Shown here in pieces: positions 1 to 14,000 of a stretch of DNA of 64,000 nucleotides (positions are counted from its first letter, which is position 1; every line of letters begins with the position of its first letter). The DNA is from Diadema setosum (lineage: Eukaryota; Echinodermata; Echinoidea; Diadematoida; Diadematidae). A program made the translations under genes and the position numbers. Where the stretch lies: contig NC_092698.1 in the NCBI RefSeq assembly GCF_964275005.1, forward strand, positions 33,247,162 through 33,311,161, in the 5' to 3' direction. The notes under the pieces are model-generated. The model did no database searches. It was not told the DNA's origin and was given only the letters and a program-made list of their open reading frames with translations.

Positions 1-194
1 AAGTTTCATTGTCGTTGTTGTCTTTTGGGGGAGGGAGTGGTTGTGTGGGGTATCAAATATTTCTCGCTGTACAAGATAAAAAGTGAAATGCCCCAGAGTT
101 ATCCATGTGATATCATTTCAAAAAATCAAGGTCAAGCTGCCAGTGAACAGTGGCCGGTGTGTAGCTGATACACCAACCAGGGTCATTCAGAGTA

Positions 195-415
195 CTGCAT
201 AAGCTGTTATTTTTGCAAGGGTTTAATTTTCGCAAAATTTCACGAATCACTGGTTGACCGCGAATTTAACAACACGTGAAAATGTCGCCATACCCTGGGC
301 TAATAGTGCACTTACGATAAGCCTCGGTGTCAAATTGCGAAAACAACATCTCGCGAAAATGTCCATGACCTCCCAATTCAAAATTATCTGTAAGCCAAAA
401 TAACAGCTTATACAG
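195..415. mobile_element. TA-flanked MITE, family 'AAGCTGTTATTTT'
   Basis: Inverted ends CTGCATAAGCTGTTATTTT and AAAATAACAGCTTATACAG, flanked on each side by TA. Interior is rich in TTTTCGC-type words shared with the other TA-flanked families here. Non-autonomous; Tc1/mariner-like target preference. Confidence 0.8.
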
Positions 416-451
416 TATATCCATACCTACAATCCTCTCTTTCATCCTTAA

Positions 452-536
452 CCAGTTGAGGACGGACTGATTTTGCTATAACACGTATTTCCCATAGACA
501 CCTGCCTGAGTATTCTCGGGACTCGTCTTCAGTGGG
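452..536. mobile_element. 85-bp TTAA-flanked MITE, copy 1 of 4
   Basis: Ends CCAGTTGAGGACG and CGTCTTCAGTGGG with TTAA on both sides (448-451, 537-540). An internal near-palindrome resembles the GAGTATACTC seen in the other copies. TTAA duplication and CC/GG ends fit piggyBac-type mobilisation. Confidence 0.85.
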
Positions 537-1487
537 TTAATAACATATAAACAAGTGACTATACACTTTCTGCTGAGCTTCTATTGCAGTTGGAAAGCCA
601 CACTTACACCAAGTACTTCAAGAAACCTAGGTTCTCTGGCATAAACTATGAACAAGTGCTTGAGTATTGTGCAGAACTTTCTTGAGGGAAATACACTAAA
701 TGGTTCTCACAGCAAGCATCTGAAGGAAAGGGTTAATCATGACCATTGGAGAGAAAAGAGAAATCCTGAAACTTCATCTCAATTTAATGATACTCTGAAG
801 AACGCAATATTCTTAGTAATACTCCAAAGAATATTTTGGCATGGCAGATTTCCTGCATATTTCAACTCTGACATCAAAGCCAAAATACTTGAGTTCATGT
901 GCAGGAGGTTGCTTCTTGTGATATACACAAGAGCATGCCCTGACTTCATCACACAACTACTCTAGAGTTCATCGGAAGAGTTGGTCAATATTTCATCTCA
1001 GGGTTTCTTAAAACCTGTTTACAATTTCATACATTTCCCAGATCTTAAAATATATGCATGGAGTATCCTATCAGTTATTACAACACACTGCATATTTGGA
1101 ACTTCGAATTGATGGAAATATGGTACTGCTTAACATGAATGTAAATGTTATACATAGAATTGCTTGTTGCAAATGTGCTTTACAGATCTTTAAAAAAAAA
1201 AAGGTATAGCATCATGACATGGCTCATTCATAGCAAAATCCTCTGACAAAACCTAGGTTATACATCAACATGTTTCATATCAGCAGCATGGGAACACTTG
1301 ACAATGAGTGGTAAGTATTAGCACTGTTTCAGTGCCGGCCCTTTCAACAACAACAACAACAACAACAACAACAAAAAAAAAGGAAAAAAACAGAGATTGA
1401 ATGATGTAAGCTGCTTGGCATTTCTGATTCTTTCCAGTCATTTCCAGAAACACTGAAGACCATAGAAGGGCTAGGATTAGGGGCATA

Positions 1488-1964
1488 CTAGGAGTCAAAG
1501 ACAGGATGCGTATTGCACAAGACATCTACTTCCTCCTTTTGTTGAGTCGCGCCTGGTTCCTGAGGTAAAACTAACTTTTCTCCTCCACCGTTTACAGCAG
1601 GTGCATCTAGCAAGGTCCACTCGCTCTCTTGGCGACTGAGAGCTGCCGGATCCTGGAGCTCCTTCCCCTCCGGATGGGCGGAGTCCGTGGGCAGGTCTTT
1701 GCTCTTGGTGGGGACATCCTTGGTCTCAAGCTCCACCCCCATCCCATCAGCAGGGCCTGTGATTGGTGCACTGGTGTTGTTGTTGCTGCTGCTGCTGTTG
1801 CTGTGAATGAAGGTCTCACGTGATTGGTCCATGTGTTTGATTGACATGCTACCCCTCTGCATCAGCTCCTCCCCATCCGTGTAGTGATTGTCGCTGATGG
1901 CAATCTCCTCGCTGTCAATCAAACCCTGCATGAAGCGCAGCTTCCCATGAAGAATGTCCTTCAC
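1488..1964 (-). CDS. TBC1D5: TBC1D5 exon 15 (residues 657-814, stop codon, second LIR)
   Basis: Begins VKDILHGKLRF (human IKDILKGSLRF), then AISDNHYTDGEE (human ITIADNHY). A poly-Ser/Asn tract follows, then SEWTLLD at residues 770-776, which corresponds to human DDFILI, the second LC3-interacting motif. Ends VFDS then TAG at 1488-1490. Confidence 0.94.
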   Translation of the reverse strand: MKDILHGKLRFMQGLIDSEEIAISDNHYTDGEELMQRGSMSIKHMDQSRETFIHSNSSSSNNNTSAPITGPADGMGVELETKDVPTKSKDLPTDSAHPEGKELQDPAALSRQESEWTLLDAPAVNGGGEKLVLPQEPGATQQKEEVDVLCNTHPVFDS

Positions 1965-4900
1965 CTGCAATCAAAGTCATCACACCAATTATGCACCATT
2001 CTTCTTCACATTAAGAGTTTATCTGAAGTGGCAAAGGAATTGTCCATCAACTGTATTTCTGTACATCAAGAGTTGATCAATTTGTCTTTGAACAACACAT
2101 ATACGGGATCTTATGTTTGCATAAATATATGCATAAAATAATGCCTGTTTACTTTCATTTTACATTGTGTTAGATAAAAAATGTTGGATATCTGAATTAA
2201 TCATTTATCTGTTTTTACTGTCAGATTCAAATTATACTGTGCTCAATTAGTTCATTTAATTGACTTTGTATTTCATCTATATATGAAAAAGAAATCCAGA
2301 AATAAAATAAAATTAAAAAATCAAATCAAATAAAAACAAGAAAGTAATGTAAGTGCATCAAGATGTTCAAGGGACTGTACAGTACTGGTTGAGGTGGGGA
2401 CTCATGTTTTGAACCTTCTTAAGTGAGATAATGAGAAACTTCTTATGAAATATGAAAGAGCATGTAATTTTAAGAAGGATTCAATGTTTATTTGATGAAA
2501 TTGGTTTTCAAATGGCTGAGATATCTCCAAAAAAGTGATAATAATAAAAGGCGACAGGCCTAGCCTTTTATTAGGATCTCTTTGTTTCACCTTGTTTTTG
2601 GATATCTCAGCCATTTCAAAACCGATGTTCATCAAATAAACTTTTGATACCCCTTAGAATTGCATGCTCTTTGACCTATCAGAGAGTGGTTCCTGAATAT
2701 CTCGCAAAACGTTAAAAGCTAAATCCTCACCTCGACCAGAACTGTACACACCCTTTCAAGTTCCCATTGAAATACATATAACTTCCTTTTTGGTACTATG
2801 CCACTTCCAATCAGCATAATTCTTACAAAAGGAAAACTAGGCTTTGCTAGATTTTCAAGAGATTATCATGTACATAGATATACAGCAGCATACTGCAGGG
2901 ACATGGTTTTAGGCACCCGATAGGTAAAAATGGAGAGATTCCACACTGATTTAATTGCCCTATGATTCACTTCAAAAAATTTACTTACCACTCAGAGTGT
3001 AGTTATTAGTTTTAAATGCTGAAATTGACCTCCCAAATGCCAATGGACTTCTAAAAAAAAAGAAAAGCACCGTTTCCCAATTCACGAGATGTGAGTGAGA
3101 GGGCACTATTATCCTCAACCATTTACCATGCTCAGTTTCTTTGAGGATCAGATCTAATATACTGAAACTATTTAATTGGCAGTGAATAGTGTTACATAAT
3201 TAACCCTCCCTCCCCCCCCCCCCCCCCAACCTTACTGTTTCATAATGTCCATGACATGAGACGGGTAGTCCAATTCATATTTCAGTCAACTTTTTTTTCT
3301 TGATTGTTGTTGTTGTGGATTTTTTTTTTTGGGGGGGGGGTGGGATTGGGATTGAGGTTGTTTTAAGTGTGGTTTCTGAGGGGTGTATGGAAGGTATGGG
3401 AGGTGGGATGAAGTGAATGTTTATATATATATATATATAGCAGCTTAGCAAGTTACGGTCAAATGCATAGGCACATGCGGGGTTACGACCCAATGGAACG
3501 ATGCCGATGACCAGTTGCCTACCTGTTTGAGTCCCGCCAGAGAGACAAACAATTCATCGTCCGTCTCAAGATTCAACTTTAGCAGCTCCTCCTGCATTTG
3601 CACTATAATAATGGAGGTAAGAGAGACAGAGGGGGGAAGGTAGATGCATAAACAAGGGAGAGATGGGGAGAGATGAAAAATTCTTCATATACACCAGTTC
3701 TACGTATATTTTGCATTCCAGTCTACACCGTTTACACTCATCTTCTAGGTGCTAACACTTGAAGGATAACACATCTATGGTTTGCCTCGACTGCACATTA
3801 TGCTCCATGGAAACAAATATGGTAAAAACACAACATAAGAGTTATTTATTGCCTGTAGAGCTGACTACTTGTTAAGGCGCAAACTTGCGACTTCATGTAG
3901 AGTAGCTATTGTCAGGGTGATGTTATTCCAGTAATAAATATTCTTTTAATGCAGAAAGATTCACATGCAGTGAAACTTTGTACAGTGTGTAATGTAAAGC
4001 AATTATGAGAGGAAGACAATTAGAGCTAGAGTGATGTAAGGGGATGGTTAAAATCAGAAACAAAATACAAGCAATACAGAACTTGATCTGGAGACATTCC
4101 TGCTCAATTAGCAGATTAGTAGTAGCAAAATAGCTGCTGTGGTATTACAAGCACAATTAAAAAAACAAATATTGGAAAGCAAAGACATTTAATTTCTGAA
4201 GACATGAGCATCTTGTGTTTGGAATGGACATGTTCCTGTTTCCTTAACAGTGATCCAAATTGAACTGGGAATGCTGTATTGGCCTGTACATCCACTGGTT
4301 GGTGGAATACTTACTGATGTGTGCTTCCATCTTGGTGGCACAGTATCTACACATGTTCTGAAGCTCGTTCACTTTGCTCTGGCTGGCGGCCAACTGCTGT
4401 TCCATCTCTGCCTCCTGAGGGCGACAAACAACAATGGCACATCCATCGAGCAATGCAACCAATGTGACATGCATGTAGTGTCTGTCATGTGTACCACGCC
4501 ATGTTCTTCTCTGTTAGAATCACAGATGTTTTTACAATGATAATCTATCATGCTGAAATCAAACTCAGTGACACAAGTATGATACCTTACAAATCTTCAA
4601 AATGTGCTCTGATTGAAGTTTGTTTTCTCATTGGAGCTGTCTGTGATGGACCAAACCAAAAGACAGCCATCTATAGTGTCAGATAAGAGGGAAGGGGATG
4701 ACCTTCTTGACTACAGCATCATTTATCTCCTGAATCACTGGGAGTAGATTTCATGGAAGGATTTCAAGGAACACCTAAATTGTATTCACAAAGTGCATTT
4801 GCCCTGAACAATCAGGGAAGAACACAATCATTCCACAAAAATGAAAGAAATGCAATGTTGTGTTTCGTACTGCAGAGCTGGTAGTCATTTTTTGTTTTAA

Positions 4901-4976
4901 AGAAAGCACATCCTGCAGAGTTGCTAACTTCTTGACATTAAAAAAAAAAATACAACAGATGGAATATCCTAAAAAA

Positions 4977-5015
<39 letters not shown>

Positions 5016-8000
5016 GGAAATCAGACTTTCATGAAATCTTGATACCACCACTATCCCGTTTGCCCTAGGCCAGTAAAATGTCAGAAAAAAAAAATTTCCC
5101 TGGTAAGAATGGGCAAGTAAAATGTTGCTACTTTATCAACATTGATGAGAAAATTGTACAGCATTTGCATTTGCATATTTCCTGTCCATTTAGGCTTGTC
5201 CTTCAACATATTTGTAGGGGTTGCAGGAATATAGCAGTACATCTTTCTACGTGATGAAGCAGTCTTCTGCAGTTTTCTGCAGTTTGTACTGGCTTAATTT
5301 TTTGGTTATTCAAAAGATGGAAAGTTGTTCTTTCAATAGGCAATATCATATTATCATATTTCACTCTGTTTATCATACTGAGTGCTATAAAATCATATTG
5401 GTTGACATGTCTGCAACCTGCTTTGCTTTTTCCAGACATATGAACAAAATATTTCACGCAGAGCTTTGCTTCTTACAGACTTAATTCTATCTGTAACTGC
5501 ACACACACACACAAACAATCAGATTCTATTCTCTTGCAAGAACTGCATAATCTTGTCAAAAGAATCTGTTACATCCTCAAGACTTGGTCCCCCGCAACTC
5601 TGGGCTTACCCTTTTACTTGTACTCCTGGGCCTGGAGAACATCTTGGACTGCGAGGGCGCTAGTCTCTCTACCTTGGCCGGAGTGTCGCTGCTCGATTTC
5701 AGAGACTCCATGCTGGAGGCAGCGCCTGACTTGGAGATGACCCTAAGGTTCCTGGTCTGGACATCAGTCACAGGGTCAGCTGACTGGGCAAGGGGGTGGG
5801 GCAAGTCTGGAAGAGAGTAAGCAATTGGGAGATATTCAATTTAAATGATTTCTGTGTTGAGCTGTTTTTATTGCAACTTATTGACAAATTGCCCATCACA
5901 CACTTGCCAACCTTAAAAACTAAGAAATAGGGACAATTTGGAGTATTTTCTTTAAGAAAGAGGGGTATTCTTGAATTTCCTGTACATTAATACAAATTTT
6001 TGAAAAAAAAAAATCGACACAAATAGATACTGATTATTCAGCGTTTGAGTAAGAGCAATGATAAATATCAAGGGAATGCATACTCAGTGGGAATCAAAAC
6101 CATGATCTCCTGACCGCTAGACAGGCATCATATCTACTAATCTACCAAGCTCCCATCCCAATAGTCAGTGATGGTTCTAATCTCTTGTAGTAGCAGGTAC
6201 TGCTTATCTATTCAGTTGGGAGATGTGTTACAAAAGCATATGGTTGAGATGCATTGAAAGACTTCCAAGTGAAAATGGTACTATCATAGGCAGAATCTTT
6301 TGATGGCAAAATTGGTGCTATTTGTGTCGGTTTTACATTGTCTCTCATACATTCAAAGTGATGTTGGACTGTGGGTTTAACTTTTGTTTGAGGTTATCAG
6401 ATCTCAAGGTTTCTCCGGTTTTTCCATCATCATACTTGTTTTACCACATAGTGACTAATTTACTTGAGTAAATCTATTCAAACAAGCAATGAAAGATAAG
6501 AGCTTTCAGCTCAGAGCATCCATCAAAATGTTCACCTTCCGTGGTCTTGGACTTGACCGCCCTTGACCCTTTATCCTTCTGACCGCTGCTCTTCCCTATC
6601 CTCCTGAGGCTATTGAATCCCTGGGTGACAGCCATGGAGGTCTTCTTTGCCGCCCCACTGCCGGGCAGGGGCTTCTTGGGCACCGCGATGTTGCCTCGGG
6701 AGGTGGACAGGACATTGCCACTCTTCACTTGGGAGTAGATGTGGAACTGGTAGTTTGGCTGACGTGGGTTGTTCTGTTGTGGGGAGGGAAGGGGAGGGGG
6801 GAGGGAGGGAGGGAGGGAGGAGGGAGGGAGGAGGGAGTGTGATAGGTTGATCAATGTGGGAAGTGGAATTCGTCTAGGGGCTTGTTACAATCTTGTATTA
6901 TTTCTCTTTACTTTGTTACAGGCCTTACTTCCTGCATTATCAAAAAATAAATTTCAATTCTCCCTGACATACAATATCATACATGGACACACATGAATCA
7001 TTCCACGCAGGTTACAGTCTGATGCATATTCAACATGGCACTCAGAATTATGGGACTGTTCTGAGAGCTCTACATGACGAGACACATAACAGAAGTTAAC
7101 ATAAGTGCAATAGACATGCTTTTCTGACTTAAGCAGAGTATATTTAATATATCAGTTTTGCTTCATGAGCAAAATGAAAAATATTGTTTCTGCTATAGAA
7201 GGTTCCATGAAGGATGGCGGCAGAAATTTAAAAGTAGAAGCTGTTTCTGCTCCTCAACCTTATTCTTTCACAAAATCCAAATGAAAGGAGTGATTCATTC
7301 CAATGTGCTAACAGATGTGTCACCTCCTGAATGTGAAGGTGAGGGCAAAATCTGTACCAGACCACAGCACCTCTGGTGAATAACACACCAGGATATAACA
7401 TCATCAAAGTACTACCTAGTCAAGAGCAAAATAGGACATCATTAACATTATAGAAATATTCTGTTATTTACCTCAAGCACTGAGACACATTCAGAAGAAA
7501 TTGACATACTGTAAAAGTGGAAATTTTCGCGGTGTTGAAATTTTCGCGCATTTCGCGCAACCAGAAACTAGCACGAAAGTAAAAACACGCGAATATTTTT
7601 GCTTGCCATACGTTCCCGTGCGTGATGTCTTGATTCCGCGGAATTAAAAACACGCGAAACTCTTCTGACCCGGCCTAGCGTGAAAAATTAGTCGCGCGAA
7701 AATATCCACTTTTACAGTAACATAAACTCCATACATCAACTATAGTTTTTAGTATCATTCAAAGCCACACTAAGTTAGAAGATCCAAATCAAATTTCACA
7801 AGAGCTTTGCTGAAACAAGATGGCACTAACAATTACAGCATATCTGTGTGGAAAGGGCTCCCTTCAGGAATAAGAGTGAGAAAAATGTAGACTGTACCTT
7901 TGGATCTCTGAGATGAAGGGCACGGTTGACGAGGAAATGGATGTCGTCCACAGTGGGATACCTCATGAGCAGCATGAGGGCGCTAGCATAGTCAGCAGTC

Positions 8001-11000
8001 AACACTGGAGTGGGGAAACAACATTATGATAATATCAATAAATAAAAATAATAAATGATAATATGGTCTTCTTTATCCAGGATAGCCTCTTCAGTTTTGC
8101 CACTGCTCTAAAAAAGGGCCCTGCCATTATTATTACCCTAGCAATGCCAGGTACCCCTTTATACTCCTGGGTAAAGGGGGACATGGTGGGTGAAAACATT
8201 TTGTCCATGGGCGTAGGCACTTGTGGAGATTTGAATGTTGAACCTCTGCTTTTAAGTCAAGAGTCTTATCCATTATGCCACATGTCAACTTTACATGAAA
8301 ATATCATAAAATCCATTCAAAACTTTTTGAGTTATTTTGCAAACAGATACACAAGCAAACAAATAGACAGACAGACAAACCAATACCGTCAAAAACATAA
8401 CCTCCTTGGCGGAGGTAAAAAAAAAAAAATGCATGGGCAATTCATCCCATTTTATGCAAAAGATTAACGATAGAACAGGACTTGATCCCATCAAAAGTAG
8501 AAAAACTAAAAACTAAAAAATGTAAGAATTTAAATAACAAAACTTAACATAGACATTAGGTTCTTGAAAAAAGGAAAAAAACAACCACATCCCCAAAATA
8601 GCTGAGAACTCATCTGCTGCATTGACTTACATAGTTCTCTGATCTTTATTAGCATGGCAACGAAGACGTAGTCGACCAGATCCAACAGGACGGAGTCGGC
8701 AAAGATGGCATCCCACAAGACGATGAGGTCTTGGAAGGTGAACTCCCTGCCAAACAGGAGCCTGATCCAACGTCTGCACAGGAGAGTGTGAGGAAATAAT
8801 ACTGTAAAACATGATATTTTCGCAGCATGAAATTTTCGTGCATTGGAGCCGACAGCCTTTTTCGCGGTATAAAATTTTCACGAGTTGCCTCTTACATTCA
8901 ATGCGTATAGTGTAGACAAGAATTTTCACATGCATTTTAATTACGTGAATCTTGGCTCTCACAAAATTTGCGAAATCAAAATGCACGCGAACATTCCTCG
9001 TCTTACAGTATGTGCATAGTTTTTTATTTCTTTTTCTACTGTCATACATTGTCAACGACTTTCTTCTTGCAGTACGTCATGTGCATTGCACAGTATATAA
9101 TTTTGCCGTCTTGTTTTCTCTTCCTCAAATGGCAGTCAAAATTACTTCTTGCATCTATTTCTTCATTAATATGTTGTTTCTGCACTTGTGTCACTTAGAT
9201 TGCAGGTAAGGGTGAAGGTTTGGAGAGCAATAGTTTGTGGCAACGTGCCTCAAGGAACAGGGATTCATCACTCAGTAAGCTTGTCAAGAATTAGTTCACA
9301 TCACAAATAATCTGATCACACAAGACATGAGATGAAGAATAGTTGCAGACATCGCATATAGACACAAAAGTTCTTTTAGCATCTGGGGCATCAATTTTTG
9401 GTGCATATTTACTTGTGCACAAGAAGAGAAGGCACATGAATTGAGTTAAAAAAACACACAGAAGTATTACTAGTAGTACTACTATTATGACTACAACTAT
9501 TGCTACTACTAGTAGCAATAGTTGTAGTCGTAATAGTGGTGGCAGTGGCAGCAGCAGTAGTAGTAGGAGTAGTGCTGGCAGCAATGGTCTTCACTGAAAA
9601 CATCACGCATTGTACCCATAGGTTGGATTACACCAAAAATGTAAGCTACACAAAATGCAGGCTGTCACAAAACCAATCTCTTGACACCTACATGCCATAG
9701 AGCTGTGGTGGGATGTCGAGGCGATCGAGATGAGAGTAAAGCTCATAGTCGTGTCTCTTCAGGATCACCTCCCGTATCCTGTTGAGCTTCTTGACCAGTG
9801 GGGAGGACGGGTTGCACTCCTGGGGCTTGGAGAAAGGCTCTGGCTGGACGAAGGCCCCCTGGGAGGAGGCTGAGGGGAGATCCTGGCCGTGTTGGAACCA
9901 GGGTTCAGCTGTCTCCATCAGGTGGCAGAACAAGGTGCTACATACAAAGACACACATACGTGATAATCATCCATTAAATACATGCCGTCCTTTAACATCA
10001 AGTAGGTTGTTTTATCACCTACAGGGGCATTCCAGATGATTTTCATACTTTCACAACATGTAGTACATACCTGAATCAACAGCTCCATGTATAGATTGGT
10101 GAAATTTATTGTGGCCCTTGAACAGATTAAACAATGCCCTGAAGAAAAACCCAGAACAAATTACACTGAACAAGGATGATGACACGGTAACCTCATATAT
10201 TTCAGAAATGTAGCAATGTAATTCCATTACAATACCGCTTGCTTAACAAGTTCACCTCTCATGCATTCTTGTGGGGAAGCTGCCATGTCATCATCATTGT
10301 TCATTGTGATTTGGTATGAATTTTGAAAACATTTTCATTCCTCATTCAAATCTCTATAAATTCTGAACTCTTTATCCAGTTTAACCAATTCATAGTTGTT
10401 CAAATATAGAAAATCTGAAAATCACCCAGAGGCCTCCTTTAACTGTTGAGGACAGGCTGATTTTACTACAACACACATTTCCCACAGACACTTGCCTGAG
10501 TATACTTGGGACTCATCCTCAAAGGGTTAAGGAAGAATTATATACTATTTGCAAGGTGCTGCAATAGAGCATTCAAGCACACACACACACACACAAACAT
10601 ACAAACACACAAATATACATACACACAAACACACAAATAGACACACAAACAAATATTCACCATCTCTTACTGATTTAAAAGTGGTCTTCTGACAGCAAGA
10701 ATGTTGTTTCTCATAGTTTGATTCAAAGGCATTACTTGCCTATTCACAAGGTATTACAATCCAAAAACATGTGCACAAACATCATCTCTTGCTTTTAGTG
10801 CCGTCTTATAACGGCAAGAAAGTCATTACTTTAACAAAGAAGTGATTTATTTTAACAATGTACAATTTCAATTCTCTGCATGATTTTATGACTAGATATC
10901 ACATGTTTATGATTACAAAAAATGTGAGCATGTTTTGAGCATCATCAGGAGACAAATCTCATACATGATGATGAAAAAAAAAAAAAAATTGAAGACACAA

Positions 11001-14000
11001 CGGGAATCTGACGTACTAGGAATCATGCTCCAAATACTCAGGATTCATCAGCTCTGATACAATGTCCCTGCACACAAGAGAGAGAGAAAGAAAATATAGT
11101 CAAACCTCATGTTAACATACATGTAAATTCTACATAACCTAAAGAATATAAAAAAAAAAAATCAGTGAATCGATTTGATTTGATTTGATTGATTTGATTC
11201 ATTTCTGCATTTCTTTTTCATACATAAATGAAATACAAAGTCAATTGAATGAACTAATTGAGCACAGTATAATTTGAATCTGACAGTTGAATAACTTTAA
11301 TATACGGAAACCCAAAAAGCATTAAGACTTTTCAAACAAGAGAAAGTGAAGGTGTTCCATAACAAAGGCAACAAGGAATTGTCAATCAGGAATAAATATC
11401 TGTGACCAGATTCACTTGAGTGCATCAGGATAGACATGATGCCATACTCTTATAATTAAAGCACTTTTAACTTGATACTTTTCAAAACATCGTGTCATAA
11501 ACATAACATAAGCTAACCCAGGTTGTGGCCTTAAGAGATGATAGCAATATTTAGAAACTACGCAAGAGCATCAGAACATGATCCCCTTTGGCATGAAATG
11601 TTCTACCATCAACACGCAATGGGATGTTTTGGCAGCTATAGGCTATTTGCACTTGAAGTCCCGATGATGAAAGATGAGCCAATGTTGAATGAAAAAAAAA
11701 AAGACACCAAGCATTCACCTCGCAGAAACTTTCTATGAGCATATGGAGTGTAGATTTATTTTAGTATCCAAGAAAATTCAAACAACCTTCTTTCCAGTTG
11801 CCTTCAAAGGATAGGACAGTAATGAATAGTTGTTGTTTTTATTTATCTATTTAATAGCAAACTAACACACACAATGGTCGTAAAAAAAGACCCAAACAAA
11901 TAAATGAACAAACAATGAATATGAGCTTTTTAAGATTTTAATTAGCAATCATTCTGTTAGATACTGACCCAACATGCTAATACCCTCCTTCAGAAGAAAT
12001 TCAATAAGAAAACCAACATGCAGACCACATTCCAGATTATGTTTCAGTTGATGACCTGAATGTCCACCACACATTGCTCAACAGCACACAGGATTAGATA
12101 TGACATGCTTTTTATGACTGCCATTAGTCTGGGAGATAGCAATTAGCTGGCGGGATATTGCCGCTGCTGGCACTATAATGATTTTGTTGTAACAATCACT
12201 TCCACATTTCCGTCTCCAATTACACGGTTTACCCATCTCTGGCAAACACAACACGGAAAGTTGGGGAACTGTCATACTGTGATAATCATTGGTTTAAAAA
12301 AAAAAAAAATAATGATGATAATAAAAATAATGACAGATGAGTTTGTAAGAGGAGCAGGTGGTATTTCAGAGTGATATCTTGTTTCAATGAGGCCAAAAAT
12401 TTACATCATTAAAAGGCATTATTTACCATTTGTACATGAAAAATCTAGCTTTAGTGCTTCAAAACAGTTCTAAAATGTGAGTTATGGATAGAAACAACCA
12501 ATGTAAATATGTTACTCAGTTTATTTAATGTTAAGTATTGTTAAATGTACAAAATGTGAACAATAGTTAATGCTTAAGAGTTTCTAGACTAAATCGTCTA
12601 CAGTTATGGTTTATTGAGAAAACTAGCGACATCTAATATTTCAGGCTTTATTGCGAACTGTTTTCATGGTAGGATGTTTTGTGATACTACTGACCTACAC
12701 TTATGCATCAACTGTGATATCTCAAACATTTTTGAAGTCACTGCTCCCAATGGTTAACAGTAGCTTTAATTAGCAGTAGTATAAGTTTGTCTTGGTGCAG
12801 AAGTAAGAGTCCAAATGGAGAGAAAAAAAATGACCAAAAACGGTATCGCAATCCCCACAATTTTTTTCCTGCCATACTAACCGTGCTTTTAAAATTACAT
12901 CTTTCTATGCAGCATGTAAAATCTTCCAAAATCAACAATATCATGGTCCTTCATAATGGTACAGAAATACTCATTACAAAGCGTTAAATCAGCATCAATC
13001 AACTGTAAATCTCTTGACTGCAAACACATTTCATGGATATGACAACAATTTACATCATTATGTAGAAATATGAATATGATTTTTAGAATATGATTGTGCT
13101 ATAGTTTGCAGAGTACAGCTTTGTCTCTTTGGACCTCAACATCATGTGTAAGTTCTTCTCACAAAAAAGAGTTGGCTTCCGAGAAGACTTGGGATAAAAA
13201 TAACATTATCACACAATGTAAATTAGATTTAGTGCTTATGCTTTTGCAAAACTTGTCACACTGGTAACATTGCACACAAAAAACATGTCATGGGGTATTA
13301 GTTCAAGCACCCTACCCGGTTATATGTGAATGTTGGAACATAAAAACCAGGTTGGTTACAAAGTTGCCAGAGTAGCAGCAAGTTTCTAGCATATACTTCA
13401 AAATAACTTCACTTGCACATTTTGGTTCCCTGCTCCATGGTGCACAACAATAGTCTGGATGCATTGTCATTTGTGTGTGTGTATCACTGCATTCGTCACA
13501 CGTATTACATGCATTACCATCAGAGCAAAACGTTTGTATTTTTAGGTGGCTGCTGCAGATTAAGACGGCATTATCATCATGGCACTGGCTTATCAAATTC
13601 TGTGAGCACTGACAGAAAACCATCACTCTAAACCCAGACTACTGCTCACTGCAGGGCTGCCAACCTGGAGTGAGAGTTTTGAGCGAGACACTGCGAGGGA
13701 GGGTATGACCCGACAGATCGAAGCGACGGTGGTTGGGGGGGGGGGGAAATGGTGTGGAGGGTAGTCTCCCCCCCCCCCCCCCCCCTTTTTTTTTCACTGG
13801 TGGGGAGCTTTGACAATTTTACATTTTATATGGTGCACTCTGGTGCATACTTCAGTGAAGATTTCACCACATGCATAGAAAGAGTCTGCTTGTGGGAAAT
13901 CTCGAAAGTTTGGGTTTGGGCCTGGGCAAATTGAATGTTCGGATTATCAGGGATATGGGGGGACTTTCTGTTTTTTAACTTTCTGTTTTTGGGGAGTTCA

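Larger units (their letters stand above)
1..1487. other. TBC1D5 3' UTR / downstream flank
   Basis: Holds a TA-flanked MITE (195-415), one 85-bp TTAA MITE (452-536) and an AAC microsatellite at 1348-1374. I saw no canonical minus-strand AATAAA signal, so the transcript end is unresolved. The 105-residue frame at 648-965 on the plus strand has no recognisable homology. Confidence 0.5.

Noticed and set aside
648-965. 105-residue plus-strand open frame
   Set aside because: No recognisable domain, antisense to the likely TBC1D5 3' UTR, and overlapping no splice pattern.
5610-5806. Missing micro-exon between TBC1D5 exons 12 and 13
   Set aside because: First suspected from a phase clash; the correct donor is AGG/GTAAGC, which restores phase 0.
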